A DNA stretch of 64,000 nt from Macrotis lagotis (GCF_037893015.1 NC_133666.1:626412310-626476309); one strand, 5' to 3'; positions 22,288 to 34,626 are shown, numbered from the stretch's first letter. A program made the numbers and translations. Notes: generated from the sequence alone by a model not told the origin.

Positions 22288-22560
22288 TCTTGGACATCTT
22301 GAGCTGTCTGAAAAGCCATGGGAGACTGGAAGTCAGCAGAAAGACTGGGGAAAGAAACGTGGATTTGATAATTATCAGCATAGGGAGGGTAATGAAATCC
22401 ATAGGAGCAGACGAGATCACCAAGAAAGATAATATAGAGGGAAAAGAGAAACAATGCAGAACCTTGAAGAATAGCTAGGGTTAGAAGGAACAATCTGGAA
22501 GAGAATCCAGTCAAGGAGATACAGTGGGAGCAGTCAAATAGGGAGGAGGAGAACTAGGAA

Positions 22561-23479
22561 AGAATTGATCCCCCCAAATTAGAATAAGATAGTTTCAAGG
22601 AAAAGGGATTGAGAAAAAGCTATTTGCTAGCTAAGCAATCATTGATAACTTTAGAAAGAGTGTTGTGGGTGGAATTATGGGGTCAAGAGCTGGATTCTAA
22701 GAAGAATGAGAGGTTAGCAATTCCCATTTGTAGAGAGGTATCTGGAGAACTGAAGCATAAGTGACTTGTCCAGGGTTCTATAGCTAATATTTATCTGAGA
22801 TGGGACTTTCTAACTTTCTGACAGTTTTCTAACCCCTCTGCCCCGTTGCCTCAGATATTTAGAGAATCATCCAAGTCATTTGGTCTCTTCCTTTCTCATT
22901 GAAATTCCTATCTCCTTCCTTCCTTTTAGGTACAGATCCAAAGGGTTACACTATTGTGTTCCAGAGTAGAGTATAAATGGAACCGAAAATGAAAATTTCC
23001 AAAGTATCAAAACTCCCAAGCTGTACTTGGCTACTCCAGGAAAGGTCCCCAATTCCCATTTCCCAGCTGTTGAGGTCACTCCCCTCAAGAGTGGAATTCT
23101 CCTGCTGGGAAAACAGGAAAGCAGTCTAAGAGTTTATGGTGTAAGCATGTTATTCTAAGTGAGATTTAGACCAACAGTTTACACCATATGTCACAATACA
23201 CTTAAAACGGATATGTGACCTGAATGTAAAGAATAACACAAGAATTAGCAGAACATGAAATGAGGGGCCTTCACAACTGGGACTAGAGGAAAAGATTAAC
23301 CCATTAAGGGACAGAGGAGATTATAGGAGAGAAATTAGATGATTGCAATTACATGAAATTTTAAAACTCCTCATAAGAGGCTGTATGGGTTCCAGTCTGG
23401 AAGTGACCTCAGAGCTCATCTATTCCAAAATGTGAAAAAAACTGAAACCTAGAAAGTTCACAGGCTCATAAAGATCTAG
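22561..23479. other. no feature seen
   Basis: Old-repeat-like scraps ('aagagctggattctaagaag') but nothing definite. Confidence 0.45.
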
Positions 23480-23665
23480 AGGAGACTCCAGGAACCAATT
23501 AATCCAACCTTTTCATTTGATACATGTGGAAACTGAGGCCCAGGGAATTAAAGGGATTTCATCAACATCATGCAGGCAGTAAAAGGGCATATGAAGTCAG
23601 AATTTCAACTTATACTTGTTGACTTTAAATCTAAAATTTTTTCTACTACACTCAGAGGTATTATG
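23480..23665 (-). repeat. MIR, minus orientation
   Basis: Contains 'gtggaaactgaggcccaggg' and 'aagtcagaatttcaac', the reversed MIR core. Confidence 0.65.
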
Positions 23666-23718
23666 GTAAATATTTAATTTCTGGCTCTCTAGGGGAAAAA
23701 TGTTCATAATGTCACACT

Positions 23719-23870
23719 TTTAAATTTAATCTGAATTATTAACATTTTTTCCATTGCTTTCTTAAGTCTAGACAAGCAACAAAACTATAAATTAAGGCCT
23801 GATTTGTATGTTTGCCAGTTTCTGAGCTATAAATATTCACACTGAAAATCTGGCAATCAGCTCTCTCAAG
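23719..23870 (+). repeat. unnamed dispersed element, copy 3 of 3
   Basis: The longest of three related stretches (others at 4646 and 10905), with 'ttcttaagtctagacaagca' and 'ggcctgatttgtatgtttgc'. Confidence 0.5.
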
Positions 23871-24184
23871 CCAGTAGGAGCAGATTCCAACACCCCTGTG
23901 ACCCCCGCCCCCCGCCACATTGTTGACCAAAGTGGGATAAGAAATAACGGGCATATCTATGTTCAGAAGCCAGGAGATTAGAATGGAGTGTTGGGAGGAG
24001 AATTGGGTGATGGTAGGAAGAAGCAACCAAACTCTAATCCCAACAAGGGAATTGTGAGCCAGCTGTGTATTTTTTCCCAGGACTGACCAAACAACAGAGC
24101 TGGTTTCCAGCCCTAACCTTTTCATCTCTGAAAGTTTTCAACCCAATCACAGGACCAGAATAAATTTAGTGTATTCACGAGATG
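23871..24184. other. no feature seen
   Basis: Unique-looking. The 128-codon minus frame across 23739-24125 overlaps the dispersed element and shows no domain. Confidence 0.5.
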
Positions 24185-24440
24185 CAAATCTAACATATAT
24201 GTTCACATCTATACACACATGAATATAATGTGCATATAAATACACATACAAATATAACCATGTCTACACACTACATGAATATATGCACACACAAATACAT
24301 ATCTACATACAAATATTAATAAATGAGCACATATAAACATGCACAACACATTACACACATGACCATTCATAGATACAATCATATGTGTATACACACAAAC
24401 ACACATCTTTGTGAAATAATATATATAATGCATATCATTT
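24185..24440. repeat. alternating CA/TA low-complexity tract
   Basis: Imperfect acatac, acacaaat and atgcacac units for about 250 bases, mostly alternating purine-pyrimidine. Cys/Val/His-rich frames on the minus strand arise from it. Confidence 0.85.
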
Positions 24441-24704
24441 ATAACATTGTGACATTTATATAATCTATTTGACAAATGATGGAAAGGTAATAAATGACAT
24501 ATTCCACATGTGTAATAAATGAAGTATCACCATCTGTAATATGACATTTATTCTGGGTAATCTATGACAAGGGTAATGATATCTGTCTAGGAAGAGAAAA
24601 TTGATCTGGGAGCCCTCTTCAAAAGGAGGTTTTATTCTCCACCTCACTCCTGGGGAAGAGGGAACTGAGGGTAGTTATTTAACTATTTATCTATCTATTT
24701 ATTA

Positions 24705-24853
24705 GTTTTTAGATTTTGCAAGGCAGTGGGGTCAAGTGACTTTCCCAAGGTCATACAGCAAAGTAATTATTATGTGTCTGAGATCACATTTGAACTCAAG
24801 TACTCCTGACTCCAGGGCCGGTGCTGTATCTACTGCACCACCAGGTTGCCCCA
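24705..24853 (-). mobile_element. SINE-A, minus, diverged
   Basis: Reads 'ttttgcaaggcagtggggtc', 'aagtaattattatgtgtctg' and 'cagggccggtgctgtatcta'. Flanks share 'tgagggta' (24668 and 24856), a probable TSD. Confidence 0.85.
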
Positions 24854-25104
24854 AATGAGGGTATTTATGAGGTATAAGTACCCAAACTGCAGTTATCTGG
24901 AAGGATGCAATTTCCTGAAAATGATGTTTCTTAGGGACATCATGGAGTCAAGTAAAAGGAGTGGAATTGATGGAATATGGAGAAATGACTATTTTGGGAG
25001 ACCTCTTTGATTAGAAATTTTAAAAAGACTTCTATACTCTTCATTTCAGTCCTCTAATCAGAAAAATTTGGGGTACTGCGTGTTATTTATTACATTGGTA
25101 CAAT

Positions 25105-25345
25105 AAGTTAATGGACAGCTAGGTGGTGACGTGGACAGGTCAGATCTGGAGTTAGGAAGATTTATCTCTCTGAGTGCAAATTTGGTCTCAGACACTAGTT
25201 GTGTGATCCTGGGAAAGTCTCAACCCTATTTGCCTCAGTTCCCTTATCTATAAAATGAACTGGAGAAGAGAATGGCAAACCATTCTAGTATCTTTGCCAA
25301 GAAACCCCAAGTGGGGTCATAAAGAGTTGGGCACAACTAAAACAA
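25105..25345 (+). repeat. SINE-C, plus orientation
   Basis: Reads 'gacagctaggtggtgacgtg', 'tgcctcagttcccttatcta', 'aactggagaagagaatggca' and 'ccccaagtggggtcataaag' in order. Confidence 0.75.
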
Positions 25346-26246
25346 TTAAACATAAGAGCAAAAAAGTTACTTATGATATGAGTGTAATATTACTTTTTAT
25401 AAGATTTTACCTATTACTCTGGTGAAATTTGTTCCATATTGCTATGGTGTGATAAATGAAACATGGCACAGATGTGATAAATTATGTATTACAGCATTAT
25501 AATAAACAAAATAGTAGGTCAGCATAATAAATTATTACCCTGGAATGATGTCACTTATTATAATGGCATAATATATCATTTATCAGGCCTGTGTAATAAT
25601 TCTTTATACTTTACTAGTTTTGCTTTTAGGTTATATGCTATATATAATTTGTGTTATATATGTATATTATAAACATGATATATTTATACATTTTATATTC
25701 ATTTGTTATATATATTTAAAATATTATTTGATCTTTAAGTCAATATATTTTTTTCAAAAAAATAATTAGCCATATTTTAATGAATCTGTGATCTCATTGA
25801 TGTGGTATTACTGCTGGTAATACAAATTTCAAACAATCCATAATTTCTCAACTTTTTCAATTCTTATTTAAATATCTTTCCATAAATCTCCCATTGATGA
25901 TCTACCCAGTGCATAGGCAAAGTACACATAATTTTGAAAGTTTGCATCAGCATTGGGACTCACAGTACCCTCTCCCTGTCTAATTGGAAAATTGGTATAC
26001 TGGAGTCCTATTGAAGAATTTTTTCTAAAGCTTCCATTTTAAAAGGGCTTCAAGAAAAATCATCCACATTAATGCATATGTGCATGTATGGATGTATGTA
26101 AGCATGTATATTGTATACGACCACATGTATATAGTATTTATATGTATTTATGTACCCATATTGTAATATATACATGAATTATATAAGTATATTCATATGC
26201 AGACATATACATATATACATATATGCATATAAAAACTAATTTTCTT
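25346..26246. other. AT-rich stretch with TATG/TATA low complexity
   Basis: Very AT-rich, with tatata runs at 25635-25735 and tatg/catg-type units at 26075-26240. No gene seen. Confidence 0.7.
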
Positions 26247-26579
26247 TGGTACTTATACCTCATGAGCACCTTTGGTCCTCCCTGCTCCTATGATTGGAAA
26301 GCTGGTGTGAAGAATAAAGAAGTCTTTCCAAAGTCTCCATTCAAAGAGATCTCCCAGGATAGCCACCTCTCCATTTCTCATAAGATTCATTCCTGTTACT
26401 TGACTACATCATGGCCCCAAGGAACCTCATTGTCAGTAAACTTGGCATCTTTCCAGTTGATTGTAATTTTTATTTCAAATTTCATGAGAATCCTTGGTAC
26501 TCTCCATCCCTCTAATTAGAGTGTTAGAATTTGGAGTAAAAAATGTCCCCCCCCCCCCCCCACCAAGGTAGTAATTGTC
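26247..26579. other. no gene; C15 run
   Basis: Plain sequence ending in a run of 15 C at 26547-26561. Confidence 0.6.
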
Positions 26580-27560
26580 TCTTTTCTCACAATTTGTTCC
26601 TCCTTGTTATACCTCTCTGAACTCTCGAATCCACCATTCAAACTTGCCATTCTCTGGATGATCTTACCTCCCTTTCATCTCTCATATTCAATCAGGTACT
26701 TAGTCCTATCAATTATGCTCTCAAATCAACCCCATATTCTCTATTCCCACTTCCGTCATCAAGGGTAAATTCTTATCCTCACCTACCAGGAGCAGGCAGT
26801 GTGGTACAATGGTAAGAGCATGGTCTGGCATCAGCTTCAAATCTCACTTTGAATGCTTGCAGGTCTCTAAATGTTTCTATATCTCAGTTTGTTTCCTGAT
26901 CTGTATGAGGGGGAATAGCTTGGATGACCTCTGAGTCCAGCTCTGGTCCCATGATCTTATGCTTTTAATAGGTAGAAGCAAGAGAGAAAGTAGGTCAGAC
27001 AGAGAGAAAAACACCTGTATGGCTGCAATAACTGCCTGTCAGGTTAACCCATATCTCCTCTCTCTTCCCCCACCTTCACACCCCACCTCCCTTCAGTCCA
27101 TCCTTCATACAGCTGCCAAAATAATCTTTCTTATATACAGATCTGGTCATGTTCTGCTCCTGCTCAAAATATCTTATGTGACTCTCTGTCTATTGACTAA
27201 ACTCCAGCTCCTTTGCCTGGTGCTCATGGCCTTCCACCATCTGGCACCTCCTGCATCTTTCTCCTCTTAGCTAGTATTATTGCCTTTCACTCTCTCTATG
27301 CTCCTGCCAGATTGAACTGTTTTCTTTCCCCTGACACACCCTGCACTTTCTGGCTTCCAAATGATTTCCTATGCTTATAATGTCCTTCTCTCCTCATCTT
27401 TGCCTATTGTCCATCCCTTAAAGTCATCTCCATGAAATTCTTCCTCGTTTTCTTCTCTCCCCTTAGTAATCTCCTTCAAACTAATCCCCCCCTTGCATAG
27501 TTTTTACCCCTATAATATTTTTACAAGAAATTATTTGCTTGTAAATTATTTCTAATCATA
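26580..27560 (+). mobile_element. L2 LINE ORF remnant
   Basis: Contains 'cagtccatccttcatacagc', 'tgccaaaataatctttctta' and 'catggccttccaccatctgg', a broken L2 ORF2 3' region reading like 'QSILHTAAKIIFL'. Confidence 0.7.
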
Positions 27561-27924
27561 GTCATAACCAGATTTAGAGCCACAGCCCTCAATTTTGAAT
27601 ACTACAGAATTATATCTAAGGTAGGGTTGCTAGGATTTTTCTCAGGTATTAATATTGGGGGGGCACCATTTTCTTCCCAGGGGAGGCCATTTCATCTCCA
27701 CTACAGTTGCAAGTTTGCCATCCTGATGCTCCCCTAGGGAGCTTTAAACCGAAGGGGGGGTCTTGGTTAGGGAAAAGGGGAGAGGGGGCAAAGGCAACTT
27801 CTGCTCAACCCTACTCAATCCATTGAAAGTTCTGGAGCCCTCCTCAGTTATGAGTAAACTCTCTTTCATCTTAGTTCTCTTCCTTTCAAATTCCTTCCCT
27901 CTTCTCATATTCACAGACATAAAA
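27561..27924. other. no feature seen
   Basis: G runs at 27656-27662 and 27754-27760. No exon or repeat recognised. Confidence 0.45.
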
Positions 27925-28150
27925 ATAATAATAAGTAATATGTATGAAGCACTTTAAGATTTGCAAAGAACTTTACAAATTTTATCTCATTTCCTCCTCA
28001 CAACAATCCTGAAGGATATCAGCTATGATTATTATCCTTATTTTATAGATAAGGGAATTGAGGCAGATAGAGGAGGTTATACAACTAATAAGTATCTTAG
28101 TGGAACTTGTCTTTCCATTTCTAGATCTAGCTCTGTGTCACCTCACTACT
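27925..28150 (-). repeat. MIR-family copy, minus
   Basis: Contains 'aagcactttaagatttgcaa', 'tcctcctcacaacaatcctg' and 'gggaattgaggcagatagag', the reversed MIR pattern. Confidence 0.7.
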
Positions 28151-28539
28151 TACAAATAATCCCAAACCAAAACCAGCCCCTGCTCTCAAGTAGCTAACAG
28201 TCTAATGGGGGAGATGATTTAAAAACAATTACAATTATCCCTTCCACTTTGCAACTTTTTCCATAGTGATTACATCATGGGTTGATATAAGAAATCTAAT
28301 GGGATTTTTTGGGAATTTTGCAGAAGCTGTAGATGACACAGAAAAAGTTTAGAAATTCAGAAATACAAAAAATATATGTAAAGTATATAATATCAAACCA
28401 AATTTTACAGTATGGTACTGTAAGTACCCCATAAAAAGAAAAGATAAGACTTCTCTGATCCAAAAGGAGGGCCAAAATTTTTATGCAGATTTTTCAAATC
28501 ACAAGGGTGTCATGTCTCTAACCCCCATTATGTGGAAGG
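28151..28539. other. no feature seen
   Basis: Begins with an old-repeat-like 'ccctgctctcaagtagctaa' but then becomes unassignable. Confidence 0.4.
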
Positions 28540-29160
28540 GATAACTATGAACAAATAAGACATTTTCAGGATATTAAAGGCAATCAATAGAGGGAAAACA
28601 CTAAGGGAGATCAGAAAAGACTCCTTATAGAATATGGGATTTTATCTGGGACTGGAAGGAAGTCAGGAAAGGTAGGAGGAAAGATGAGGAGAGAGAGTTC
28701 CCAAGAATGGTGGATTGCTGATGAAAATAGCCAACCTTGGGGGCGGCTAGGTGGTGCAGTGGATAGAGCACTGGCTCTGGAGTCAGGAGGACCTGAGTTC
28801 AAATCTGACCTCAGACACTTAATAATTACCTAGCTGTGCAGCCTTGGGCAAGCCACTTAACCCCATTGCCTTGCAAAAACCTTAAAACAAAATAAACAAA
28901 CAAACAAAAAGAAAATAGCCAACTTTGAGATGCTATGTCTTGAGGGAAGAACAACAAAGGAGTTAGTGTCCTTGGCTGGTAAGGTACTGAGAGGGATGAA
29001 AAGAAAGAGAAATTTAGGAGGGGGCTAGGTTATGAAAGGCTTTGAATATCAAAGAGAGGATTTTATATTTTATATGGGTAGGGATAGGGAACCACTGGAG
29101 GTTTTTGAATGGAGTGGGTTAGCTAGTAAGGGGAGTAATATAGTGCTTTAGGAGGAGATA
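28540..29160 (+). repeat. old dispersed repeat, with a SINE-A insertion
   Basis: Contains 'gggattttatctgggactgg' and 'gctaggttatgaaaggcttt', then 'gggaaccactggaggttttt', in the same order as the copies at 20925 and 48080. Confidence 0.6.
28740..28910 (+). mobile_element. SINE-A, plus, with 17-bp TSD
   Basis: Full head, core and an A-rich (aaac)n tail. TSD gaaaatagccaacYttg at 28723-28739 and 28911-28927 has one mismatch. Confidence 0.92.
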
Positions 29161-29749
29161 TGATATTTTCCTAAATAATATATTATTATATGGATATATT
29201 GAATATATAATATTATATAATATGTGCTTTAGGTGGATTGACTTGACAACTGAGGGGGAAAATGAATTGGAGTGGGGAAGAGACCTGATTCAGGGAGACT
29301 AGCAAAGGCATCATCCTCTCCCTCTCACCCTCACCACTCACAGATAGATGCTGCCTCTGCTACTGTTACTAAGCAACCCTTTCTTCTTTCCAGCTCATTC
29401 CATCCCATTCAGAATCTTGTTTGTCATCTATGTAAGAGCTTTTTGGTCTCTCCCTTTCCCCAGGAAGTATATATATGGCTCACAGCTTTCTTCTCCTTCT
29501 TCCCTTTCCAAGAATCCTGTTGGCAGTATACTTTAACTCTGCAAAGGATCATGGAATTATACTTAGTGATTTGAATGAGTTTTTCCCAGGTACGAAAATT
29601 CCTGGTTATAGCTCTGTAAGCTTCTCTTGTAACAAAGAAACAAAGGAAAACAAAACCAACAGATATAAGCAGGGGTACACTAGTAAATGTTCAACAACTG
29701 GTTCTTCAGAAGAAAAAAAAGTTTTCATGATATATTTTAAAGTTTTTGT
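29161..29749. other. no feature seen
   Basis: A short AT-rich palindromic run (29165-29225) and then unique-looking sequence. The 94-100 codon plus frames here have no recognisable domain. Confidence 0.45.
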
Positions 29750-29997
29750 TGCTGTTTAGTTGTTTCAGTTATGTCTGACTCTCCTTGACCCCAATGGGAG
29801 TTTTCCTGGCAAAGATAACAGTTTTCCATTTCCATCTCCAGCTCATTTTGCAGATTAGGAACTGAGGCGAATAGGATTAACTGACTTGCCCAGGATCAAA
29901 CAGCTAGTAAGTGACTGAGGATAGATTTAAATTCAGGAAGATGAATATTCCTGACTCCTGGGGTGGTACTCTATCCACTGTTCCATTTAGTTGCTCC
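29750..29997 (-). repeat. SINE-C, minus orientation
   Basis: Reads 'ttgtttcagttatgtctgac', 'gttttcctggcaaagataac' and 'gcagattaggaactgaggcg', ending in 'ctctatccactgttccattt'. Confidence 0.8.
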
Positions 29998-30784
29998 ATT
30001 AAAAAAAAAACCCTTAGTTTATATTATTGTATTGCTGAGAATAGCTAAGTCATTCACTACTGATCATTTTATAATAATATAACTTTGTATATAGTGCATT
30101 TCACTTTGTATCAGCTCATGATTTTTCTACATATTTTTTGAAAGCATTCTGCTCATCCTTTCTTATTGTTCTCTAATATTCCATCACAAACACATATCTC
30201 AATTTGTTTAGCTATTTCCCAATTAATGGGCATCCCCTCAAGTTCCGATTCCAATTCCAAATTCCAATAGAAAAGAGTTGCTATAAACAGTTTTGTACAG
30301 ATAGGCCTTTTTCCTTTTAGTTTTTTATCTCTTTTTGGATACAGATCTAGTAATATTGCTACATCAAAGGGGCTACAGAGTTTTGTAGACCTTTGGGCAT
30401 AGTTTCAATTACAGAATGGTTGAATCAATTCACAACTCCACCAAGAGTACATTAATATCTCATTCTTCCTACATTCCTTCCAACAGGTCATTTTCCTTTT
30501 CTGACCTAGTAGTTTATGTAGTAGGTATGAGGTAGTACCTCAAAATTATTTTGATTTATATTGCTCCAATAAATTGTGAATTAGAACATTTTTCATTTGG
30601 TTATAGATAGCTTTGATTATTACATCTGAAAACTTTATGTCTTTTGGTCACATATTAATTGTGGAATGATTCTTGTTTTTATGAATTTTACTCAGTTTTC
30701 TATATGTATTTCCTTTCATCCTATTCTTCCCACTTCACTTATTTTATTCTTTCTCTCCTTTCATCCTGTCCCTTCTCAGTATTT

Positions 30785-30935
30785 GTTTTGGCACAACCAG
30801 GTGGCACAGTGCATATAACACTGACCCTGAAGTCAGGCGGACCTTAGTTCAAATTTGTCTTCAGATTCTTAAACTTACTAGTTGTATGACCTTGGACAAG
30901 TCACTTAACCCCATTACCTTGCAAAAAAAAGTTTT
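30785..30935 (+). mobile_element. SINE-A, plus, diverged
   Basis: Reads 'accaggtggcacagtgcata', 'tgaagtcaggcggaccttag' and 'taaccccattaccttgcaaa'. Confidence 0.8.
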
Positions 30936-32027
30936 GTTTCTGACTACTCTCTCCCCCAATTTGCCCTCCCTTCTATTATTCCCATCCCCCAATCTACTTC
31001 TTTTCCTACTTTCCTTTAGGGTAAGATAGATTTCTATACCCAATTAAATGTTATGTTCCCTCTTTGAATCAATTCTGATGAAGGTAAGGTTCACTCACCG
31101 CCCCTCTTCCCCATTTCCTCCTCCACTATAAAAGCTTTTCCTTGCCTCTTTTATGTGAAATAATTTACTCCATTCTATCTCTCTCTCTTTCTCTTTTCCC
31201 CTCTCTCACTCAATTTATTTTATCTGTCAACCCTTCATAATCAACTCATACCCTCTTTCTATATATACTCCTAACCCCTCTAATAGTGAGAAAATTTTTA
31301 AGAATTACAAATATCATCTTCCCATTTTGAATTGTAAACAATTTAAACCCAAGTGCTTTATGATTTCCCTTTTGTGTTGACTATTTTATTCTTCTCTTGC
31401 ATTTCAAAGTCAAATTTTCTATTCAGCTCTTGTCTTTTCATCAAGATGCTTGAAAGTTCTCTTTTAACATTGAATTTCCATTTGTCCCTCTGAAAGATTA
31501 TACTCAGTTTTGCTGAGTAAATGATTCTTGGTTAAAATCCTAACTCATTTACTCTCTGGAATATCTTATTCCAAGCCCTCCAGTCTTTTAAGATGCTAAA
31601 TATTGTGCTATCCTGATTGTGGTCCCACAATACTTGTTTCTTTCTGGCTGCTTGGAATATTTTCTCCTTGACCTAGATGCTCTGGAATTTGGCTATAATA
31701 TTCCTGAGAGTTTTCATTTTGGAATCTCTTGTAGGAGGTGCTCACTGAATTCTTTCATTTTCTATTTTATCTTCTGCTTCTAGAATATCAGGGAAGTTTT
31801 CCTTGATAATTTCTTGAAAGATGATCTTTAGGCTCTTTTTTTAAAATCATGGTTTTCAAGTAGCCCAATAATTCTCAAGTTATTTTTCTTGAATTTATTT
31901 TCCAGGTCAGTCTTTTCAAGTGAGATATTTCACATTGTCTTCTATTTTTTCATTCTTCTGTTTTTTTAATTATTATTTCTTGATTTCTAATGAAGTCATT
32001 AGCCTCTATTTGCTCAACTCTAATTTT

Positions 32028-32178
32028 TTTTTTTTTTTGGCTTTTTGCAAGGCGAATGGAGTTAAGTGGCTTGCCCAAGGCCAAACAGCTAGGTAATTAT
32101 TGTCTGAGACTGGATTTGAACCCAGGTATTCCTGACTCCAGGGCTGGTGCTTTATCCATTGTGCCACTTAGCCGCCTC
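32028..32178 (-). mobile_element. SINE-A, minus, inside HAL1-like ORF1
   Basis: T run, then the reversed core; it lacks a few bases after 'ggtaattatt'. Flanks 'ctctaattttt' on both sides form the TSD. Confidence 0.88.
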
Positions 32179-33189
32179 TCATCTCTAATTTTTACAGAAT
32201 TATTATGTTCAATGAGCTTTTTTACCTCCTTTTCGATTTGGCCAATTTTACTTTTCAAAGCATTCTTCTCCTCATTGACTTTATGTACCTCTTTTATCAT
32301 TTGGCCTAGACTGTTTTTAAGGTGTTGTTTTCTTCAGTATTTTTTGTGGGAGCCTCCTTTACTTACCAAGCTGTTGACTCTTTTTTCATGATTTTCTTGC
32401 AACTTTTCTTCTATCTCTTTCACTTGATTTTCAAAATACTTTTTGAGCTCTTTCATGACACCAATTCATATTTTTCTTGGAGATTTTAGATATAGGAGCT
32501 TTAATTTTGCTATCTTCTTCTGAGTGTGTATTTTGATTTTCCTTGTCACCATAGTAATTTTCAATAGTCAAATTTTTTTTCCCATTGTTTACTCATTTTT
32601 CAGCCTATTTCTTGACTTTTAATTCTTTGTTAAAGTGAGGTTTTGCTTCTAGGATGGTAGGCACACTGTCCCAAACTTCAGGGTTTTTGTTCAGCTGTTT
32701 CAGGGAAAATTCTAGGTAGTAAGATCTAAGGAGAAGTATTTATTGCTTTCCTGGTTTATGCCCGGATCTATGAGCAACCACAAACCCTCCTTTCAATCCC
32801 AGAATTGTGAGGAGGGGTCCTGCTCCACTGTGGTCATGAACTCTGGTGTGCTAGTGCTCCTCTTCACCTTGGGACTGCCACCTGGGACTGTGACCTGGAT
32901 CTGAGTGTGGGCAAAGCAATAGAGTCCTTCCTCAGTGCAAGCAAAGACACCCTTCTGACCAGTTGTTCTGATCAGTTTTTCTATCCCCCTACTAAGAGCT
33001 TCAGAATTAATTGCTGTACTACTGATTCACTGACTCCCAAGTCCTGATTCTGGTTTTATGAGGCTGGGTCTACCCTGGGGTAGCCTGTATTGAACTGCTC
33101 TACTTTGCTGCTCTGCTCTACTCTCACATTGGTGCAGCAGACCTTTCCTGCTGACCTTCTAAGTTGTTTTTGACTGAAAAATTATTTCT

Positions 33190-33345
33190 TTTTTTTGTTT
33201 TTGTGTTTTTTGCAAGGCAGCAAAGTTAAGTGACTTGCCCAAGGTCACACAGTTAGGTAATTATTAAGTGTCTAAGGCTGTATTCGAACTCTGGTCCTCT
33301 TGACTCCAGGGTTAGTGTTCCATCCACTGTGCCACCTGGATGCCC
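33190..33345 (-). mobile_element. SINE-A, minus, in HAL1-like 5' region
   Basis: Reversed, diverged copy. Flanks 'gaaaaattattt' and 'gaaaaatcattt' are the probable TSD. Confidence 0.85.
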
Positions 33346-33582
33346 CTTGAAAAATCATTTTACTCTGTCCTTTTGTAGGTTTTGCCCCTCTAGGAATTGA
33401 TTTATAACAAAGGTTTTTAGAGGAATTTTGGGGAGAGTTCAGGTGATTTGCTGCCTTTTCTCTGCCATCTTGACTCCACCTCCAGAATTACTACCTTTTT
33501 TGATAATTATTTTCATTTACATTATTGTAGTCCATGTGTATATTGTTCTTCTACTCCAGCTTACGTTATTTGGCATATATTG

Positions 33583-33736
33583 GGGCAGCTAGGTGGAGTA
33601 GTGGATAAAGCACCGGCCCTGGAGTCAGGAGTACCTGGGTTCAAATCCGGTCTCAGACTCTTAATAATTACCTAGCTGTGTGGCCTTGGGCAAGCCACTT
33701 AACCCCGTTTGCTTTGCAAAAACCTAAAAAAAAATT
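33583..33736 (+). mobile_element. SINE-A, plus, with 9-bp TSD
   Basis: Near-consensus copy. TSD catatattg at 33574-33582 and 33737-33745. Confidence 0.9.
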
Positions 33737-33745
33737 CATATATTG

Positions 33746-33998
33746 TTCAATAACTTTCAGTCATGTCCAATTCTTCGTGACCCCATCTGGGGATTATTTT
33801 TTGGCAGATATTGGAATAGTTTGTCATTTCCTTATCCAACTCATTTTGCAGATGAGGAAGCTGAGGTGAGCAGAGTTAAATGATTTGCCCTGGGTCACAT
33901 AACTAGTAAATCTCTGAGGTCAGATTTGAACCTAGGAAGCTGAATCTTCCTGACTCCAGGTGTGGCATTCTATCTGCTGTGCCACCTAATTGTCCATA
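33746..33998 (-). repeat. SINE-C, minus orientation
   Basis: Reads 'ttcagtcatgtccaattctt', 'cgtgaccccatctggggatt', 'cagatgaggaagctgaggtg' and 'gctgtgccacctaattgtcc'. Starts right at the end of the previous SINE. Confidence 0.85.
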
Positions 33999-34007
33999 TG
34001 ATTCTTC

Positions 34008-34240
34008 AGGGGGTGGTACAGTGGATAGGACACTGGTCCTGGAGTCAGGAAAATTTGAATTTGAATCCAGCCTCAGACACTTGACACTTACTAGCTGTGT
34101 TACCTCAAATGCAAGGCCATCTCTGATCATCCTGATTCATTTCTTCCAGATGGTTCTGTTCATGTGCTTGTCTTGGCATCATCTCTCTGATATCATGGTC
34201 TTCTTTGAGAATGAAGGACAAACATCATCAAGTCTTCTCA
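34008..34240 (+). repeat. SINE-B, plus, internally shortened
   Basis: Head 'gtggtacagtggataggaca', then 'cttactagctgtgttacctc' and tail 'ggcatcatctctctgatatc'. The middle is partly missing. Confidence 0.75.
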
Positions 34241-34289
34241 AGTCTCTTGAATTCCTCGTTGTCTTCATTTCTTACTGTATGAGTCCCTT

Positions 34290-34450
34290 TTCATGTAACA
34301 TTGTATATTACACTTAATTGTGTTTCTGTATAAAGTTCTGTCTCCTCTCCTCCACTGAACTATAAGCCTTATGAGGGCTGGCATCATGTCCAATATATAA
34401 ATTTTACATCTTTCCCAGAACCCAGACCAGGCTCCATACTTAGTACTTGT
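34290..34450 (+). mobile_element. L2 3' end fragment
   Basis: Ends 'actataagccttatgagggc' and 'caggctccatacttagtact', the L2 terminal pattern. Confidence 0.5.
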
Positions 34451-34626
34451 GGTTGGAAATAAGGGACTGACTTTAACAAATGGGTATTTTTCTCAAATGG
34501 ATTTGGCCATCTCTTGATTCTTGGAAAAGCTTCTCTCTTAATAAAGAAAATAGATTTTCACAGGGCCTTCAGTGTCCAGGGCACAACTGTCAATGCCTGT
34601 TCCTTGTGGACACAGCAGGGCACTGT

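Larger units (their letters stand above)
20925..22560 (+). repeat. old dispersed repeat, longest copy, with two SINE insertions
   Basis: Starts 'caataattgtttattaggta' and continues through 'gggagcttacattctaagag', 'tgagtagaggggtgatatga' and 'agcagacgagatcaccaaga'. A SINE-B and a SINE-A interrupt it. An (aaac)(aaat) tract lies at 21057-21089. I do not name the family. Confidence 0.6.
30005..33482 (-). mobile_element. HAL1-like (half-L1) element, minus, with three SINEs
   Basis: The 5' end on the minus strand is at about 33482, where it reads GGTGGAGTCAAGATGGCAGA. An ORF1 remnant with a Lys/Glu-rich coiled-coil stretch ('NEEKNALKSKIGQIEKEVKK', about 32180-32300) and an L1-type 3' UTR (30005-30680) follow. 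No reverse transcriptase is visible between them, the layout of HAL1 elements, although loss by deletion is possible. SINE-A copies split it at 30785, 32028 and 33190. Confidence 0.65.

Noticed and set aside
24209..24475. 88-codon Cys/Val-rich minus frame
   Set aside because: Product of the alternating CA/TA tract, with no homology or start context.
33448..34317. Frames containing 'DKAPALESGVPGFKSGLR' or 'VDRTLVLESGKFEF'
   Set aside because: The same peptide-like strings recur at many places because they are translations of SINE heads.
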